Shown: one piece after another, positions 10,944-22,619 of the stretch
Numbering within the stretch: position 1 is the first letter of the stretch
Layout of the letters: each line of letters begins with the position of its first letter
Assembly (NCBI GenBank): GCA_033439685.1
Contig: JAUEDM010000001.1
Span: forward strand, 8,370,001 to 8,434,000
From: Apodospora peruviana
Taxonomy: Eukaryota > Ascomycota > Sordariomycetes > Sordariales > Lasiosphaeriaceae
Length of the DNA stretch: 64,000 nucleotides
Direction: 5' to 3'
Program-made: the position numbers and the translations under genes
Notes under the pieces: generated by a model
Database searches by the model: none
What the model was told of the DNA's origin: nothing
Seen by the model: only the letters and a program-made list of their open reading frames with translations

Positions 10944-11804
10944 ATGCTATTTCATCTGAGCCTTCTCGTTCTCTCTTCGTCCCTGCCCTTATCGTGGGGG
11001 TTGATGGCGGTAAAGCCAAGAGACGACCACAGACTGCCCGACAAAGTGAACCACCCCGAGATTCCCGACGGGCCGCCCCCGGGCCCCTTGTTCCTCCGCG
11101 CGCCCGAGCTGGACAAGCGTTTCCAGCCGGCGCTGGACTTCGACACGGACAGCTGCTACAACGTCCCGGCCATCGGGCCCCCGCCCAACAACGACATCGC
11201 CCTCGGCCTCAACCCGTTCACCTGGCCGCCGCAGAGGGACTGCCGCAACGAGGAGATGCTCGCGCGCGGCAACGTCTACTCGCGGCAGCGCTGCAACAAC
11301 GGGTACTGCGTCGTCTTCTACGCCTACTACTTCCAGAAGGACAGGAACACGCTCTTCAAAGACTTCAGCCATCGCCACGACTGGGAGCACATCGCCGTGT
11401 GGGTGCGCATGAGCGACTGGTTCGCGACCCACGTTGCCGTCAGCCAGCACAAGGGCTACGAGATTAAGGACAACGCCGCGGTGCCCTGGACGGCCGCCGG
11501 CGACGGCAAGCCCGCCGTCGTGTACCACCAGGACAGCGGCCTCACCCACTGCTTCCGCTTCGCGAACGGCGACGACATGGCCAACCAGGAGAATCATTGG
11601 CACAGGTGGATCACGGGGCCGCTCATCGGCTACTACGGCTGGGACTCGGTCGAGCAGCGCGAGAGGATGTTTACACACGACTGGGAGGGCGCTGTGCTTG
11701 CCATCAAGGACGACGCAACCTTTGCTGACAACATCCGAAAGGCTAGGCCTGAAGGAATCACGTTTGATGAGAACAAGGACGACGATACTACAAACTTTGT
11801 TTGA
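10944..11804 (+). CDS. Necrosis-inducing NPP1-domain (NLP) secreted protein
   Basis: Single exon, 286 aa. Residues 1-19 form a signal peptide (hydrophobic stretch ending PLSWG). The rest matches the NPP1 family (PF05630): a DTDSCYNVPAI block with a conserved Cys, a second Cys in RDCRNEE, an extra Cys pair RCNNGYC, then the AYYFQKD strand and the hallmark heptapeptide as SHRHDWE, followed by HIAVWVR. The Asp, His and Glu of the metal-binding site are present, but the first heptapeptide position is Ser where most members have Gly. Family members are secreted and many bind sphingolipids of plant membranes; others are non-cytolytic, and activity cannot be inferred here. The extra Cys pair suggests one of the fungal types other than the classic two-cysteine type 1. 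Transcription probably starts near the TATA element at 10736. Its downstream neighbour is a broken NRPS-like gene on the same strand. Confidence 0.9.
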   Translation: MLFHLSLLVLSSSLPLSWGLMAVKPRDDHRLPDKVNHPEIPDGPPPGPLFLRAPELDKRFQPALDFDTDSCYNVPAIGPPPNNDIALGLNPFTWPPQRDCRNEEMLARGNVYSRQRCNNGYCVVFYAYYFQKDRNTLFKDFSHRHDWEHIAVWVRMSDWFATHVAVSQHKGYEIKDNAAVPWTAAGDGKPAVVYHQDSGLTHCFRFANGDDMANQENHWHRWITGPLIGYYGWDSVEQRERMFTHDWEGAVLAIKDDATFADNIRKARPEGITFDENKDDDTTNFV

Positions 11805-12323
11805 AATGATGATGATTCAACCATATAGATGGGGCAAACGTGCATTTCAGGGGAGTTTTGTATTTCCTTGGTACTGTAACAACAGTTTAGAGGCGGAGGT
11901 GGTGCATGTGGATGAGGTGTCACTTGGGTGCCTTTTGTTTTTCACTCCTTATTTTGGTCCCCTCTGCCTTGTCCTTTTATGACAAATGACAGTCATTTCC
12001 GTTGGGTAAATTCTATTATTACATCCGGTTAGCATACCTAGTGATATTTTCTGACAGAAATGCGTCCCGGCTCACTAATGAGCACCAATAGGTGTTTCGG
12101 CTTAGCACAATCGATCAACATGTCTCTATCGCCAAAGAAAAGGGCGGTCACGCAGCATTTTCAGCCTGTCAGCGTCTCATTGTAAACCTACACGGATATC
12201 AAGTCCATAATAAGTACGAGAACAAAACCTATCCTAACCCACTTTTTTGTCACTCAATCCCAATTTCAAGAGCTACCACCGCTCTGTTGTTTAAGTAATT
12301 GTCAAATCAAACACATTTCAACA
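11805..12323. other. Intergenic between the NLP gene and the NRPS-like pseudogene
   Basis: About 520 nt with no supported gene. It carries the 3' end of the NLP transcript and whatever remains of the promoter of the downstream pseudogene. No distinct motif seen. Confidence 0.5.
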
Positions 12324-15300
12324 ATGAATCAATATCATTCCCTTGCTGCCCGCTGGCAGAACGACCTCCTGCCGCACATTGTCGACCGACTCGCACGCGA
12401 GAAGATGTGATGCCGCGTACGGATTATGGCCGCTCGTCTCATCATCGACCGCAGCCGGGCCTTCCGCCACCGGCAACTCTCGAACCATCACGTACCGTCA
12501 GCTGGCCGGTATCGTAAACTGTCTCGCCTGGTGGCTAGTTGAGCAGCTCGGACGTCGCGGCGACGGGGACGGCGACCCTGAAGTTCTTGCATACGTCGGT
12601 CCAAACGATGGCCCGCCTCACCGCGCTGATACTTGCTGCCGTCAAGGCCGGTTACGTGGTAAGGACCCAAGCAACAAGCCAGAGACACATATATGCTGAC
12701 CAGTGCCCGAACACGAAAAGCCCTTCCTAACATCACCGCGCAACAGCCCAGCGACGCATCGCGCTCTGTTCAACAAACTGAAGTGCCGAACCTTGATAAC
12801 GTCAGGCGATCCGGTTCCACCGCCCGTTGCCGCAATTCTGGGCGCCATTGTCGAGCCCTCGCCGCCTCGCCACCTCGTCGTCTTGAGCCTGGAAAAGCTT
12901 TTGAGCAGGTCTTGGCCAATGTATCGGTATCACAAGACATTTCAGGAGGCGCGGTGGGATCTGCTCTTCATCATGTGATTATTAGCACCTCCTTCCTCGG
13001 TCTTTTAGACATTGCGCTGACGGAAGGGATATTACGATTAGACAGACATCCGGATCGACTGGCTTACCAAAACCGCTGGTCTGGACCCACGAATCGGGGG
13101 CGCGGTTCATGAACCTGAGCAATCTTGATCCTCCTGATGGCGAAGATTCACTGGATCGATCCTTTCAGGGGAAGCGAGTTATCGTGACGCTGCCGCAGTT
13201 CCATGTAGGTCCCCATATCACGAACTTACAAGCAATAAGCTTACCAAACTTTTGTCGCCATCCAGGGAGCAGCACTATGCCAGTATCTCTTCAACGCTGT
13301 CCCGTTCGGTAGTGTCATCATCGCGCCAGTGGCAGATGCCATCGCCACCGCACAGGGGCTGGTCGGTTCCCTAAAGCAAACACAAGCCGATGTCGCCGTA
13401 CTGGTACCATCTCTAATGGCTGAGCTGGCCCACAACGACGAGCTGCTGGAGTATTGCGCACAAAACCTCGAGCTGATCATATACATCGGAGACGACCTGC
13501 CTCAAGCCACGGGCGACCGCATCGCAGCCAAAGTACCACTGCGGTGTCAGTGGGGAGCCTCCGAGGTGGGCATCCCGCAGCAGCTGATGCTCGCAGACCG
13601 CGCCAACTGGCGATACATCCGTTTCCACCCAGCCGTGGGCACCGCGGTCGATGATTCAGGACTCCCAAAAGAGGACGGTCTCTCTGAGCTCGTGATTCGG
13701 CGAGAGCAGCGGCCCGGCACCAAGCTGGAGGCAGTACAGACAACATTCACCATCCGCGGCCACACCGAACTCGCACCCGCGACCTGTTCGCCCGCCACCC
13801 GACCATCTCAGATGCGTGGTGCTGGCGCGCGCACGCGTCGGACGACACCATGGTGTTTCTCAACGGCGAGAAGCCGAACCCAATCTCGATGGAACAGCAT
13901 GTCGTGGCACGGAACCCGGGCGTCGCCAGCAGCGTGCTTGTGGTGGGAGCGCGGAGACTCCAGGCTGCTTTGCTCGTTGAGCCGGCTGCTGGCGTCGCGA
14001 CGGCGGATCAGGCTGCCCTGATCGAACGCGTTTGGCCTAGTATTCAGGAGGCGAACCGCTTGGCGCCGGCGCACACACGCGTGGAGAAGTCGATGATACT
14101 CGTCATACCGGCAAATAGGCCGCTGACTCGCGCTGGTAAAGGGACGATTCAGCGGTCGGCTAGTGTTTCGAAGTATGCGTCTGAGATCGAGAAGCTGTAT
14201 GCGGATGCGGATATCGAAGTACTCGGTGGGGTAGGAGGATGGTAGAATCGACCGTTGGCTTCTTTGACCGTGGGATGGACTCGTTGCAGGCTCTTCGACT
14301 CTCACGCGGACATTGCGGAGGAGCCTCGCCACACGTCGTTTGGATATTTGCTTGTCGACGGTGTGCAGGAACCCCACCGTGCAGCAGTTAACTCAAGCTA
14401 TTATGGCGCCACCTAGGAATATGAAGGATGGCCAAGATAACGACGGCGACGGAAAGTTTAGTTGAGCACCTGCTTGCCAAGTATCGCACACTCATTCACC
14501 AGATCACGCTACCTATAGCAGCCACATCCACGGAGACGCAGTCTAGACCGGTAGACGTTCTCCTGACCGGCTCGACAGGAACTCTGGGTAAATTCATCCT
14601 CCGTGCCATGCTAGACCGGCCGGACCACCTCATTGGCCACGTCTACTGCCTCAACCGAGCTTGGCGGCGATCAGATCCCGCTACAGTGCATTTTGATCGT
14701 TTTATCACAGCAGGACTCTCGACAGACGGTCTAGAAAGCCGTGTCACGTTCATCACCACAGATGTAACAAAGGGCGGGTCTACACTTCAAGTTGATAAGG
14801 AACCATACGAAATGCTCCGTGACCGTGTCGGGCCGGTCATCCACAACGCCTGGCCAGTCGACTTCAACCTCGGGTTATTCTCTTTTGAACCGCAGTTCGC
14901 CAGGCTGGTGAATCTTTTCACGTTCGCAGCCGCGGCGGCGGAAGCCCGCAGAAATATCAACGCTATGCGGATTGTGTTTATCTCTTCCCTCAGCGCCATG
15001 GGCAGCAATTCTGGTGGACCCGCTCCCGAGACGGTACCGCTGGTTACTACTATTCCGTATCTTGCCAACAGATACGCACAAAGCAAATACATCGCCGAGA
15101 ACCTCTGCCACGCTGCAGCGCGGCACCTCAAGATTCCCGTGTCGATTCTCCGGGTTGGTCAAGTCTCCGGTTCTGTTCGCCTCCCGTCTCAAATTGACAC
15201 GAACAAACACGAGTAAAACTGATGTGGTGTGGAGTATGTCCGAATGGTTAGCCCGGCTTCGGGAGAGTTTGTCAGATTCTGCGACTGTAAAGGAGCGTAA

Positions 15301-15571
15301 TCCGGCCATCATGCTAGTCGACTTTTATCGTGATGGGTTGTGGAAGGATTTCAAGGAAAAGCAGCAGCAGCTGTGCCAACCGATGTTAATCGATTGGGCA
15401 CTTGCTGCTAATCTTACGCTGCGAGATATGCCACCTGTTAGTTTCGATTGGATGCGGAAGTGGGTTAGGGAATGGATGACGAGCTTGGGGGTTGTGGAGA
15501 TTGGTTCTTTCGAATCGGCGAATTTCGGATTGCCAAAGTCTGTGATGATTAAACCTCTAGACCTAGAGTGA
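12324..15571 (+). pseudogene. NRPS-like adenylation-thiolation-reductase gene, multiply frameshifted
   Basis: All parts of a fungal NRPS-like carboxylate reductase can be traced in order. Adenylation domain: LLPHIVDRLAREK, then AAYGLWPLVSS, TYRQLAGIVN, FLTSPRNSPATHRALF, the AMP-binding loop TSGSTGLPKP (about 13048), WTHESGARFMNLSNLD, and TRAGKGTIQRSASVSKYA. Thiolation domain: FFDRGMDSLQALRL with the phosphopantetheine Ser (about 14280). Reductase domain: NAD(P)-binding TGSTGTLGKFILRA and YAQSK. Three introns remain in frame (12659-12720, 12975-13041, 13205-13265). Reading frame is lost near 12408 (with a TGA), 12611, 13780, 14310 and 14420. Around 15190 a large part of the reductase (between VGQVSGSVRLP and WLARLRESL) is missing and the frame changes. 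The intact gene would have adenylated an acid, loaded it on the carrier and released it as an aldehyde or alcohol. Product unknown. Confidence 0.88.
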
Positions 15572-15899
15572 ATGATCATTCTATTCAGCTGCTGACGATC
15601 CTTGGCCGGACTGGGGTGCGGCGCGGTTGAACGTCATCCATTTTGATCGGTGAAATTGACCGAGTCATTTTCTTTGATCCGGTCAGTCTGCGCCCAGACG
15701 CACACATCTTGGCTGTTTCCAACCACTGTTTAGTGTGTTTTCGGACATTCTAATTCAGTTTTGTGTGTCCTCCGGCCCCGATCCCGGGCACCCCACCGGA
15801 GAGCTGAGCGGCAGAGGTTTCGCCAAGCCCGGAAAGTTATTTTGTCTCGTTCCATGTGCGTACTGACACATTGCAACTCAGACTGGGAGTTTTCCCCTG
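15572..15899. other. Intergenic, no gene seen
   Basis: About 330 nt between two damaged genes on the same strand. No promoter element or ATG for the following gene was identified. Confidence 0.5.
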
Positions 15900-18800
15900 G
15901 TGAATGATCCGATAAAAGGAGCCTCCTGCCATATCCTCTTTGTCCTCGTGCATGGCTGTCACACCGTCTCTGATAGAGACCACAAGTACGGGCAGATGTT
16001 GGAGTCATGGTTCGAGAGACGCGACGAAGTGAAGAAGGCGCGGAAGAATGTCGCGCATGTCTTCCGATTCGATATGTCCAAAGTCTTGCAAGGTGGGAAG
16101 CTCGAATTCGACAATGCGAGGGAAAAGCTTTGGCTGAAGGTCCTTCAAAAGCTCTCGGACCTGCGGGATCCAGCCACCCGTCGCATTTACTCGGAACCCG
16201 GAAGACGGAGTCGAGAAGGACAAACAGCCGCCTTCAACTGTTGTTATCTTCATTGCCCACGGGCTAGGGGTTTGGCTGGTCAAAGACATTCTGGCGCAAG
16301 TGAAAGAGTCATCAACCAGCTCTCTCGTACGTTTCCAGTCCCACCGGCCACAAAGAAAAGCTTGGAGGAGCTTGGTGACCGACTATCGGAGATCGACAAA
16401 ACCTTTACTCGACACCGCGGCTACCTGAAGGATAAGGACGGGACCCACGAATTCCATACGGCAGTGGAGTGGGTCACCGAGCCTCTTGGACTATGGCCCA
16501 TGGCTCCGGCCAAGGAGGCTGAATACGGGGTGCAGTCATCCGTAAGCTTAATTATTTCGGGTCCAAGTTTTCACCATCCCCTTACCAGCAGGCAAAGCTA
16601 ACGCTCGAACAGAAATCGGGCCCGGATGCCAGTACAGGAAGACCCATGCGCATAATGTTTGCCAAAGTCCCACGAATTCGGCGCAGCAGAGAGGTCCCGA
16701 ACAGCATGGCTTTGACTAAGCTCTTTCAGACCGTCGTCAGAGACTATGAGACCTTCAAGCCGCCAGCAGTGACATTAGAGCAAGTCGAGTCAAGATCGTC
16801 ATCAATCCAGCCGGCTCCTTCAGAGGCATGCCATGCTTCAACTCAAGGTTTGTCTGAAGTGGATTTGAACAACGCCGCTGGTCGGAGCTCGTTTTCCGTA
16901 CCCTCGCAGCTCAGCAGCATCCATCCTTTCAACTTCAGGGACTCTGTTGTAGTTTTGCCCGCAGATCGAGCCGAATGGCAGGACCTCCACAGAGAGGCCA
17001 AGGCTTTTATCAGCCGCGGGGAGTTCCTGAGCGCCTCTGTTCTCTGCACCAGGGCTATTAAGAATCTAATCGAGACTCAAAAGCCCGGGGAATTTCCTAC
17101 AGAGCTGAACCATATCAAAATTCAAATGCAGATCGAAATGCATCGCTCTGTTGAGCGGAACCTTCAAGAACTACCAGGAAGCCACGAAGAGCTTGCGCAA
17201 ACTCAAAGCCGTTTATCAGGCTTTGGGAGCCCCCCCATGGCTCATCGCTTGGCATCGAGTTGAGCAGATGGATTGCCGAATCCCTGATGCTGCAGGCCAG
17301 ATTCAGGGAGGCCGCAAGTGAACTGAGGGAGCTTCCGCTCCCGGGATGCAACGTGAAGACAGCTCAAATGATAATCGTGCCGACTTCCTTCAGGACTGAC
17401 GACAGGGATCAAAGATACAGAGATTGCTGCTTTACGGGAACTCGCTATCGCCTTCGCATCTCTCGGGTTCTTCACGAGGGCCCAAAGGCTGATCAGGTAC
17501 CTGCTTCGGTATCTCGACGAGAAGCAGGCAGCCCAGCAGCGAACGGAGGTCAAGGGAAAGACAAAAACCCGAGTTGGTGGAATACACTCGGAGCCGGTGC
17601 CAAGACGGTCAAACACTGATTCGAACCCCAAGATTGCCCTAGTTAATGGGAGAGACAGCGTGAGTTTTGCCGCAGCGGTGATATATGTGCTATCGGGTAA
17701 TTATATCAAGGCCTTGAGAATCATCGAGGACGCTTGGCTAGGACGCAAACAACGCCTTGGTGCCAGCCACGTCAAGACACTTGAAGCCGCCAGCCTAAGA
17801 GCACACCTGCTATCGTTGACATCTCGTAGCAAGGAAGCTGAAAGCCTCTGCAGGCAGACCCTGAGGGCGCTCTCTTCAACGGAGCTGGGGCTTCGGCATC
17901 CGCAAGCCATCCAAACCATGCAGACACTCGTCGTCGTCTTCAGGACGCAGTCCCGGCTGGTTGAGGCCATCGACACCGGCCGTTCTCTCTGCAGGGTAGC
18001 GGAGGAGGCCATGAACCCCAACCACCCGGAGACTCTCAAGGCGGAAGCCGAGTTTGCCAGCTCGCTTCGGTCAGCCGGGGACTACAAAGCAGCCGAAGCG
18101 CAGTATGCTAAAACTGTTGCGAAATCCCGCCAAGAGTACGCTGACGACCCCGAGCACCCTGAGGCGCTTCGCTACGCGTCCGAGCTCGCTCACACCTATG
18201 TCTGCATTGGCAGGTTGGAGGATGCGGAAACGCTTGCGCTGGAGACGTTGTGGAAGCAGCGGCACGCCTACCAATTCGAGAGATCCGAGTCCTCCGACGG
18301 CGCAGCCGACATGTCCCTAGAGAAGCCCAAGTGGAGTGACGCCCTTAGGGAAGCGACGGAGCTTGGCTTGGGTCCTGTATTGGAGGAATTAGAGTTTGAA
18401 TACGTTCTAGACGACACATTGAGTTTGTTGGCTGGTGAGCATCCCGCAAGGGAGCTAGACGGAACCGAGCACTCGACAACTGGAAAGCAGGCAATCAAGA
18501 GCATCAGACAGCGGCTAATGGAGGAGTTGGCCGGCACTCAGCTAGGACGGGGCCGACTGGACAGGCTCAAGGAAAAGAATTGGCAGAACGAACTTCCGCG
18601 CACACGGAACGCTCGTATAGCCCTAGCAAGATTGCGGTCCATCCTGTCAGATCTCCGGGTCCACCCTTCACTCCTCCATACGTTCGAGATACTGGCTGGG
18701 GTTGAATTCCAGAAGCAAGACGCCGATATGGACCTGGTCTGTAGGATGTTCGAAATCGTCCTAAAGTGGCGGAGGAAGACGCTTGGTGAGTTTCACAACC

Positions 18801-20104
18801 TGACCCTCGTCTCGGAGTATGATCTCGGAATGGCAAACAGGGAGTGCAACAGACTCGAAGAAGCACGGCAAGAGTTCCAGACCGTATTCTCCCAGCGATG
18901 CATCGGGCTAGGCAACACTCACCCTGACACCCTCGCAGCGAAGCGTGCACTCATCATAACCCGCAGCGCCCTAAGCCGCTGGGACGACAATCTCAACTGC
19001 GACAAGTCTCTCCAGGACGTCGAAGAAGAAGAAGGCACTTCGTTGTTGAAGAGTAGCGTTATGACCCTATCCGAACACTCTGATGATAGCAGTTCCCGAA
19101 CTACCAGCTCGGAACCATCACCCTCGCCCTCACTATCGCCACCCGAGTCGACGTCAGTACCCCCAAAACCAATGTCCCTTGACGACTGGACATCCATCGA
19201 AAAGTCCTCCAGAGCCATCGCTCTCGAGCAGGAGAGCCGCATCGGCGCGGACCACCCTGAAACCATCAACACCCTCCTCTGGGTCCTCGCTGTGCAGCTC
19301 CTCGTCGGAAAGATTGTCGAGGCGTCGGAAACCATGGACACCCTCCTCGCGCGGCTGCGCAAACCTCAGGTCCGCGACCAGCGCCTCCTCAACGCGCTGC
19401 AAGTGGAGGAGAAAATCGCCTGCATCTGCCTCGAGCAAAACCAGGCCGGCTACACGCTCGACATCCTGCACTCGGTCAAGCAGGAGGCCACGAAGAATTT
19501 GTCGCGAGGAAATGGCCACGCGCTGAGCAGAGAGCTGCGTAACCTCACGGAGAGGTGCGATGATAGAATCGATGACATATGTGCTGACGCTGAAAGGCTG
19601 GAGGAGACGATGGTCGAGGCTGCCGAGGCAGAAGAGTCTCCCGATGACGCAGATGTCTATCTCGTCAATTTTTTAAGGCTTGGGTTTCGGGCCGGGCTGT
19701 TGCTTGATGATCACAATCACAACGCGGCCTTTGATAAAGCTAAGAGGCGAGCTGTATCGCGGTTTGAGGAGCTGATCAACGGGTTGGGCACAGCGTCGGA
19801 TCCTCAATCCGGCACGGGAAGACGTGAGATCACAGTGAGGCGAGCCTTCACGCTCCTGGCGGCGGCATATCCTAACGCATCTGTGGATATCGCCACGCTA
19901 CAAGATAAGGTAAATAGGCGTCTAACACCGACGCATGATGATATCCCCACTGGAAAGGAAATGACAACGTGGAAGAAGGGGAGGTCTTTAACTGGCGAAA
20001 TGCCTTCAGGCGAGGAATGGAGAGATGTTCAACAGGTCCGTGGCAAAGATGATATTGATGTGATCCAACTATGCGCGGACTTTCTTGACACAGTCAGGGT
20101 TTAG
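15900..20104 (+). pseudogene. Hydrolase-like/TPR-repeat protein gene with damaged 5' half
   Basis: The 5' part starts without an ATG: HILFVLVHGCH resembles the first strand and oxyanion region of an alpha/beta hydrolase. The nucleophile region VVIFIAHGLGVWLVKDIL lies in another frame (about 16243-16295), so two opposite shifts (near 16195 and 16330) flank it. The catalytic Ser position of the G/AHSLG elbow reads Gly. An intron at 16542-16612 (branch GCTAAC) is intact. Further shifts occur near 17150, 17265 and 17390. From about 17390 to the stop at 20104 the frame is open, but without an early ATG. It encodes many kinesin-light-chain-like TPR units of about 42 residues, e.g. HPETLKAEAEFASSLRSAGD, HPEALRYASELAHTYVCIGR and HPDTLAAKRAL. 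No NB-ARC or NACHT P-loop is seen. Related fungal proteins combine a hydrolase, sometimes an NB domain, and TPRs in NLR-like architectures. The 3' frame may still be expressed, but the gene as a whole appears broken. Confidence 0.75.
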
Positions 20105-21077
20105 GATGCTGCGGATCTGGAGGGGGCCGGGGGGGGGGGTTGGGGGGGGGGGGGTTTGGGTAGAAGTATTGGATACCAAGTATATATCATGGAACGCGGC
20201 TCACCCCAATGGAGCTACATGTAATTACCGTATAACTTCAACCGCCACGCGGTTGTGCCAAATTCAAGCAACCCCTCAAGACTACACTCCTTATGCTAAG
20301 GATTCATAAGCCTTGCTTTCTGAGGGACGTTTCTGAGAATATCAGAGATCATCAGAGTCCGTCTACCCTCTGTCTGAGGTATGAACCATGACATTGTCTT
20401 AGTTTACCTTGACTAACCAATCATAAGAACTTGTAAATTCTGCTATGGTAAATTCTACTACTCCTGGCCCGGACGGATCTCAATACCGAGTATATCGGTT
20501 ATTTATTTCAACACGAAGCACCCAGCAAACACAAAAACAGAACCGCATTGTACAACCAATCATAGACGTCTTCACTGTAGACTAGGGTGCCCGAACCCTA
20601 TTCCAAGGTATGATCACCAAAAATGAGGCCTAATTGACATGTGGGAATTGACTTTTTCTCTCGGCCTGCAATCGACCCGAAAGGCCGATCGATTCGATGC
20701 AGACAATTCCCGGGAAGACAACAATATGAAATTCCGGACCATCGAAAAAGAGACAGCAAAGAATTCATCCGGGGGCTACGTCGGTAGCCGTGGGCGCGCG
20801 CGCAGGGAATCTCCAAATCCCACCACTGAGCGCATTGAACGGGCTGTCCAAATTACTTTGGAGGAAACAATTTAGCCGTCAAGACGAGGACCGAACGGAG
20901 CTTCTTCCGAGGTCCTGGTTCATACCACGTTCCCGCACGGAGAAATTCCGTGCTCCTGGATTTTGCTTAGTTCGGGGTAGCTAAACACGGTGGGCATAAA
21001 GACAACATCCAACCTCCCTGTGTCTGCTCTTTGGTCGTGTTCACATTGGTTGTTGAGACGTTCGCACCGCAGATACC
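20105..21077. other. Intergenic with poly-G tracts
   Basis: About 970 nt upstream of the acetylesterase gene. Two G runs (about 11 and 13) lie at 20129-20154, immediately after the TPR frame. Otherwise no gene or clear motif seen. Confidence 0.5.
20129..20154. repeat. Paired poly-G tracts G11-TT-G13
   Basis: Guanine runs of about 11 and 13 separated by TT, 25 nt after the stop codon of the TPR frame. Length probably variable. It is the second G-tract of this kind in the window (compare 4025-4049). Confidence 0.9.
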
Positions 21078-21946
21078 ATGTTCTTCAGCTCGACCATAGT
21101 ATCGACTGCTGCCGCCGCACTTGCGGTGGCAGGTGGCGTTCAGGCCATGTCCGTGGACCGTCCAGAGCTCGCGCGGCGAGCTTCTCCGACGCTCTACCTC
21201 GCTGGGGACAGCACGATGGCCAAGACGCCGGCGCCCAACAATGGTAAGTCTGCCCCGAACTCCCGCAATATGATGGGAAAATTGACTCTTTGTATCCAGG
21301 CTGGGGCGAGTACCTCTCCAAATACCTCACAATCCCCATAGTCAACAAGGCTATCTCGGGGCGATCGGCGCGGAGCTTCACAAACGAGGGACGGTTCACC
21401 GAGATCGAGAAGCTCGTCACGACAGGGGACATCGTCATAATCGAGTTCGGGCACAACGACGGCGGGTCTCCCAACTCGGCATCGGACAACGGACGCAGCG
21501 ACTGCCCCGGCACCGGCAGCGAGACGTGCAAGTCGGGCAAGAACGGCGAGACGGTGTACACGTTCGGGTACTATGTGGAGAAGGCGGCGCGCAGCTTCAT
21601 CGCCAAGGGTGCCAGCGTCGTGGTCAGCAGCCAGACGCCCAACAACATGTGGGAGGGGGGCAAGTTCAGCAACAGCCCGTCGCGCTTCGTCGATTACGCG
21701 GCGCGCGCAGCCAAGAATGTCGGAACCGGCGCCAGCTTTGTTGATCATTTCCAGGCCGTCGGCAACATGTACTTCAAGCTGGGCAACACTAAGACGAACG
21801 CGCTGTACCCCAAGGACCACACGCACACAAGCCCGGAGGGAGCTGATCTGGTTGCTCAGGCGTTCGCGCAGGCCGTGTCGGTGGATTTTAATGGCACGAC
21901 GCCGCTGAAGCAGTATCTTAAGACTCCTGTGCCGGCTGTGTGGTAG
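21078..21946 (+). CDS. Rhamnogalacturonan acetylesterase (SGNH hydrolase, CE12-type)
   Basis: Two exons, 21078-21243 and 21300-21946, give 270 aa. Signal peptide about residues 1-23 (ending GGVQA). SGNH blocks: block I LAGDSTMA with the nucleophile Ser; Gly of block II in NKAISGRSARSF; block III GHNDGG; block V DHTHTSPEGADL with catalytic Asp and His. This set and the length match fungal rhamnogalacturonan acetylesterases, which remove acetyl groups from the rhamnogalacturonan I backbone of pectin outside the cell. The 56-nt phase-1 intron (GTAAGT...CCAG) splits Gly in NNGWGEY. Gene intact, unlike its immediate neighbours on both sides. Promoter region shows no certain element. Confidence 0.93.
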
Positions 21947-22619
21947 GTAGTCTCCTCTCTGGAAATAAGCAGGCCCGGTGAGAATATTAAACGAATCAGC
22001 GACTGTGTGAATGGAAGTAGTGACTTTAGAGTGTTAAGTACCGTGCCAATGTTTGCTGCATGAAACTTCCAAGATCCCTCGACCTCGAGCATGGTTGGGG
22101 ACTTCATACGCTAAGGCAATTACCTAACACTGGCGCCTCTGATGTTAGTGGTAATAGCCATATTTCGATCATGGGCACCTCCCTGGACTACTTAAAGATT
22201 TCCGAGTTAGACGCGTTGGTTCGGGCCCGTGACAGGGCCGGAGCGAATCATTCACCACCAACCGAGCTCCATCCCGACACTCCTTCTGATCCCTGGCCTC
22301 AAACTCCTCTTCATCTTCCCGAAATCCAATACGACGAATCACCGGTGTCGAATGCACAGCGCGAGGATATGGTTATCGGCACAATATAACACAAACAGGC
22401 TACGGATCAACCCCATCGCCAGCAGGAGGATCGAGAGCGAAGACGATGCATGAGACATCTCTTTCTGTAGCCATTGAAGCATCATCTGATCTATGCCTCA
22501 GTGTCGACATTGATTCCTGACTGGCGGCGAATTCGTGTGGTGCCGAAAATGAAATATCTCGCCAGGACGATGCAGAACTGCGAGAACGGGCCCCTACACA
22601 AATCTCAGTTGCAGAACGT
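21947..22619. other. Intergenic or decayed sequence
   Basis: Open frames such as 22060-22389 switch frame near 22385, and short coding-like stretches (e.g. GYGSTPSPAGGSRAKTMHE near 22400) follow, ending at stops. This may be the decayed 5' part of the relic downstream, but no domain is recognisable. Confidence 0.3.

Noticed and set aside
10989..11678. 229-codon minus-strand frame opposite the NLP gene
   Set aside because: Antisense shadow of a GC-rich third-position coding sequence.
22060..22389. 109-codon ATG-started frame
   Set aside because: No recognisable content and coding-like sequence changes frame immediately after; kept only as possible decayed sequence.
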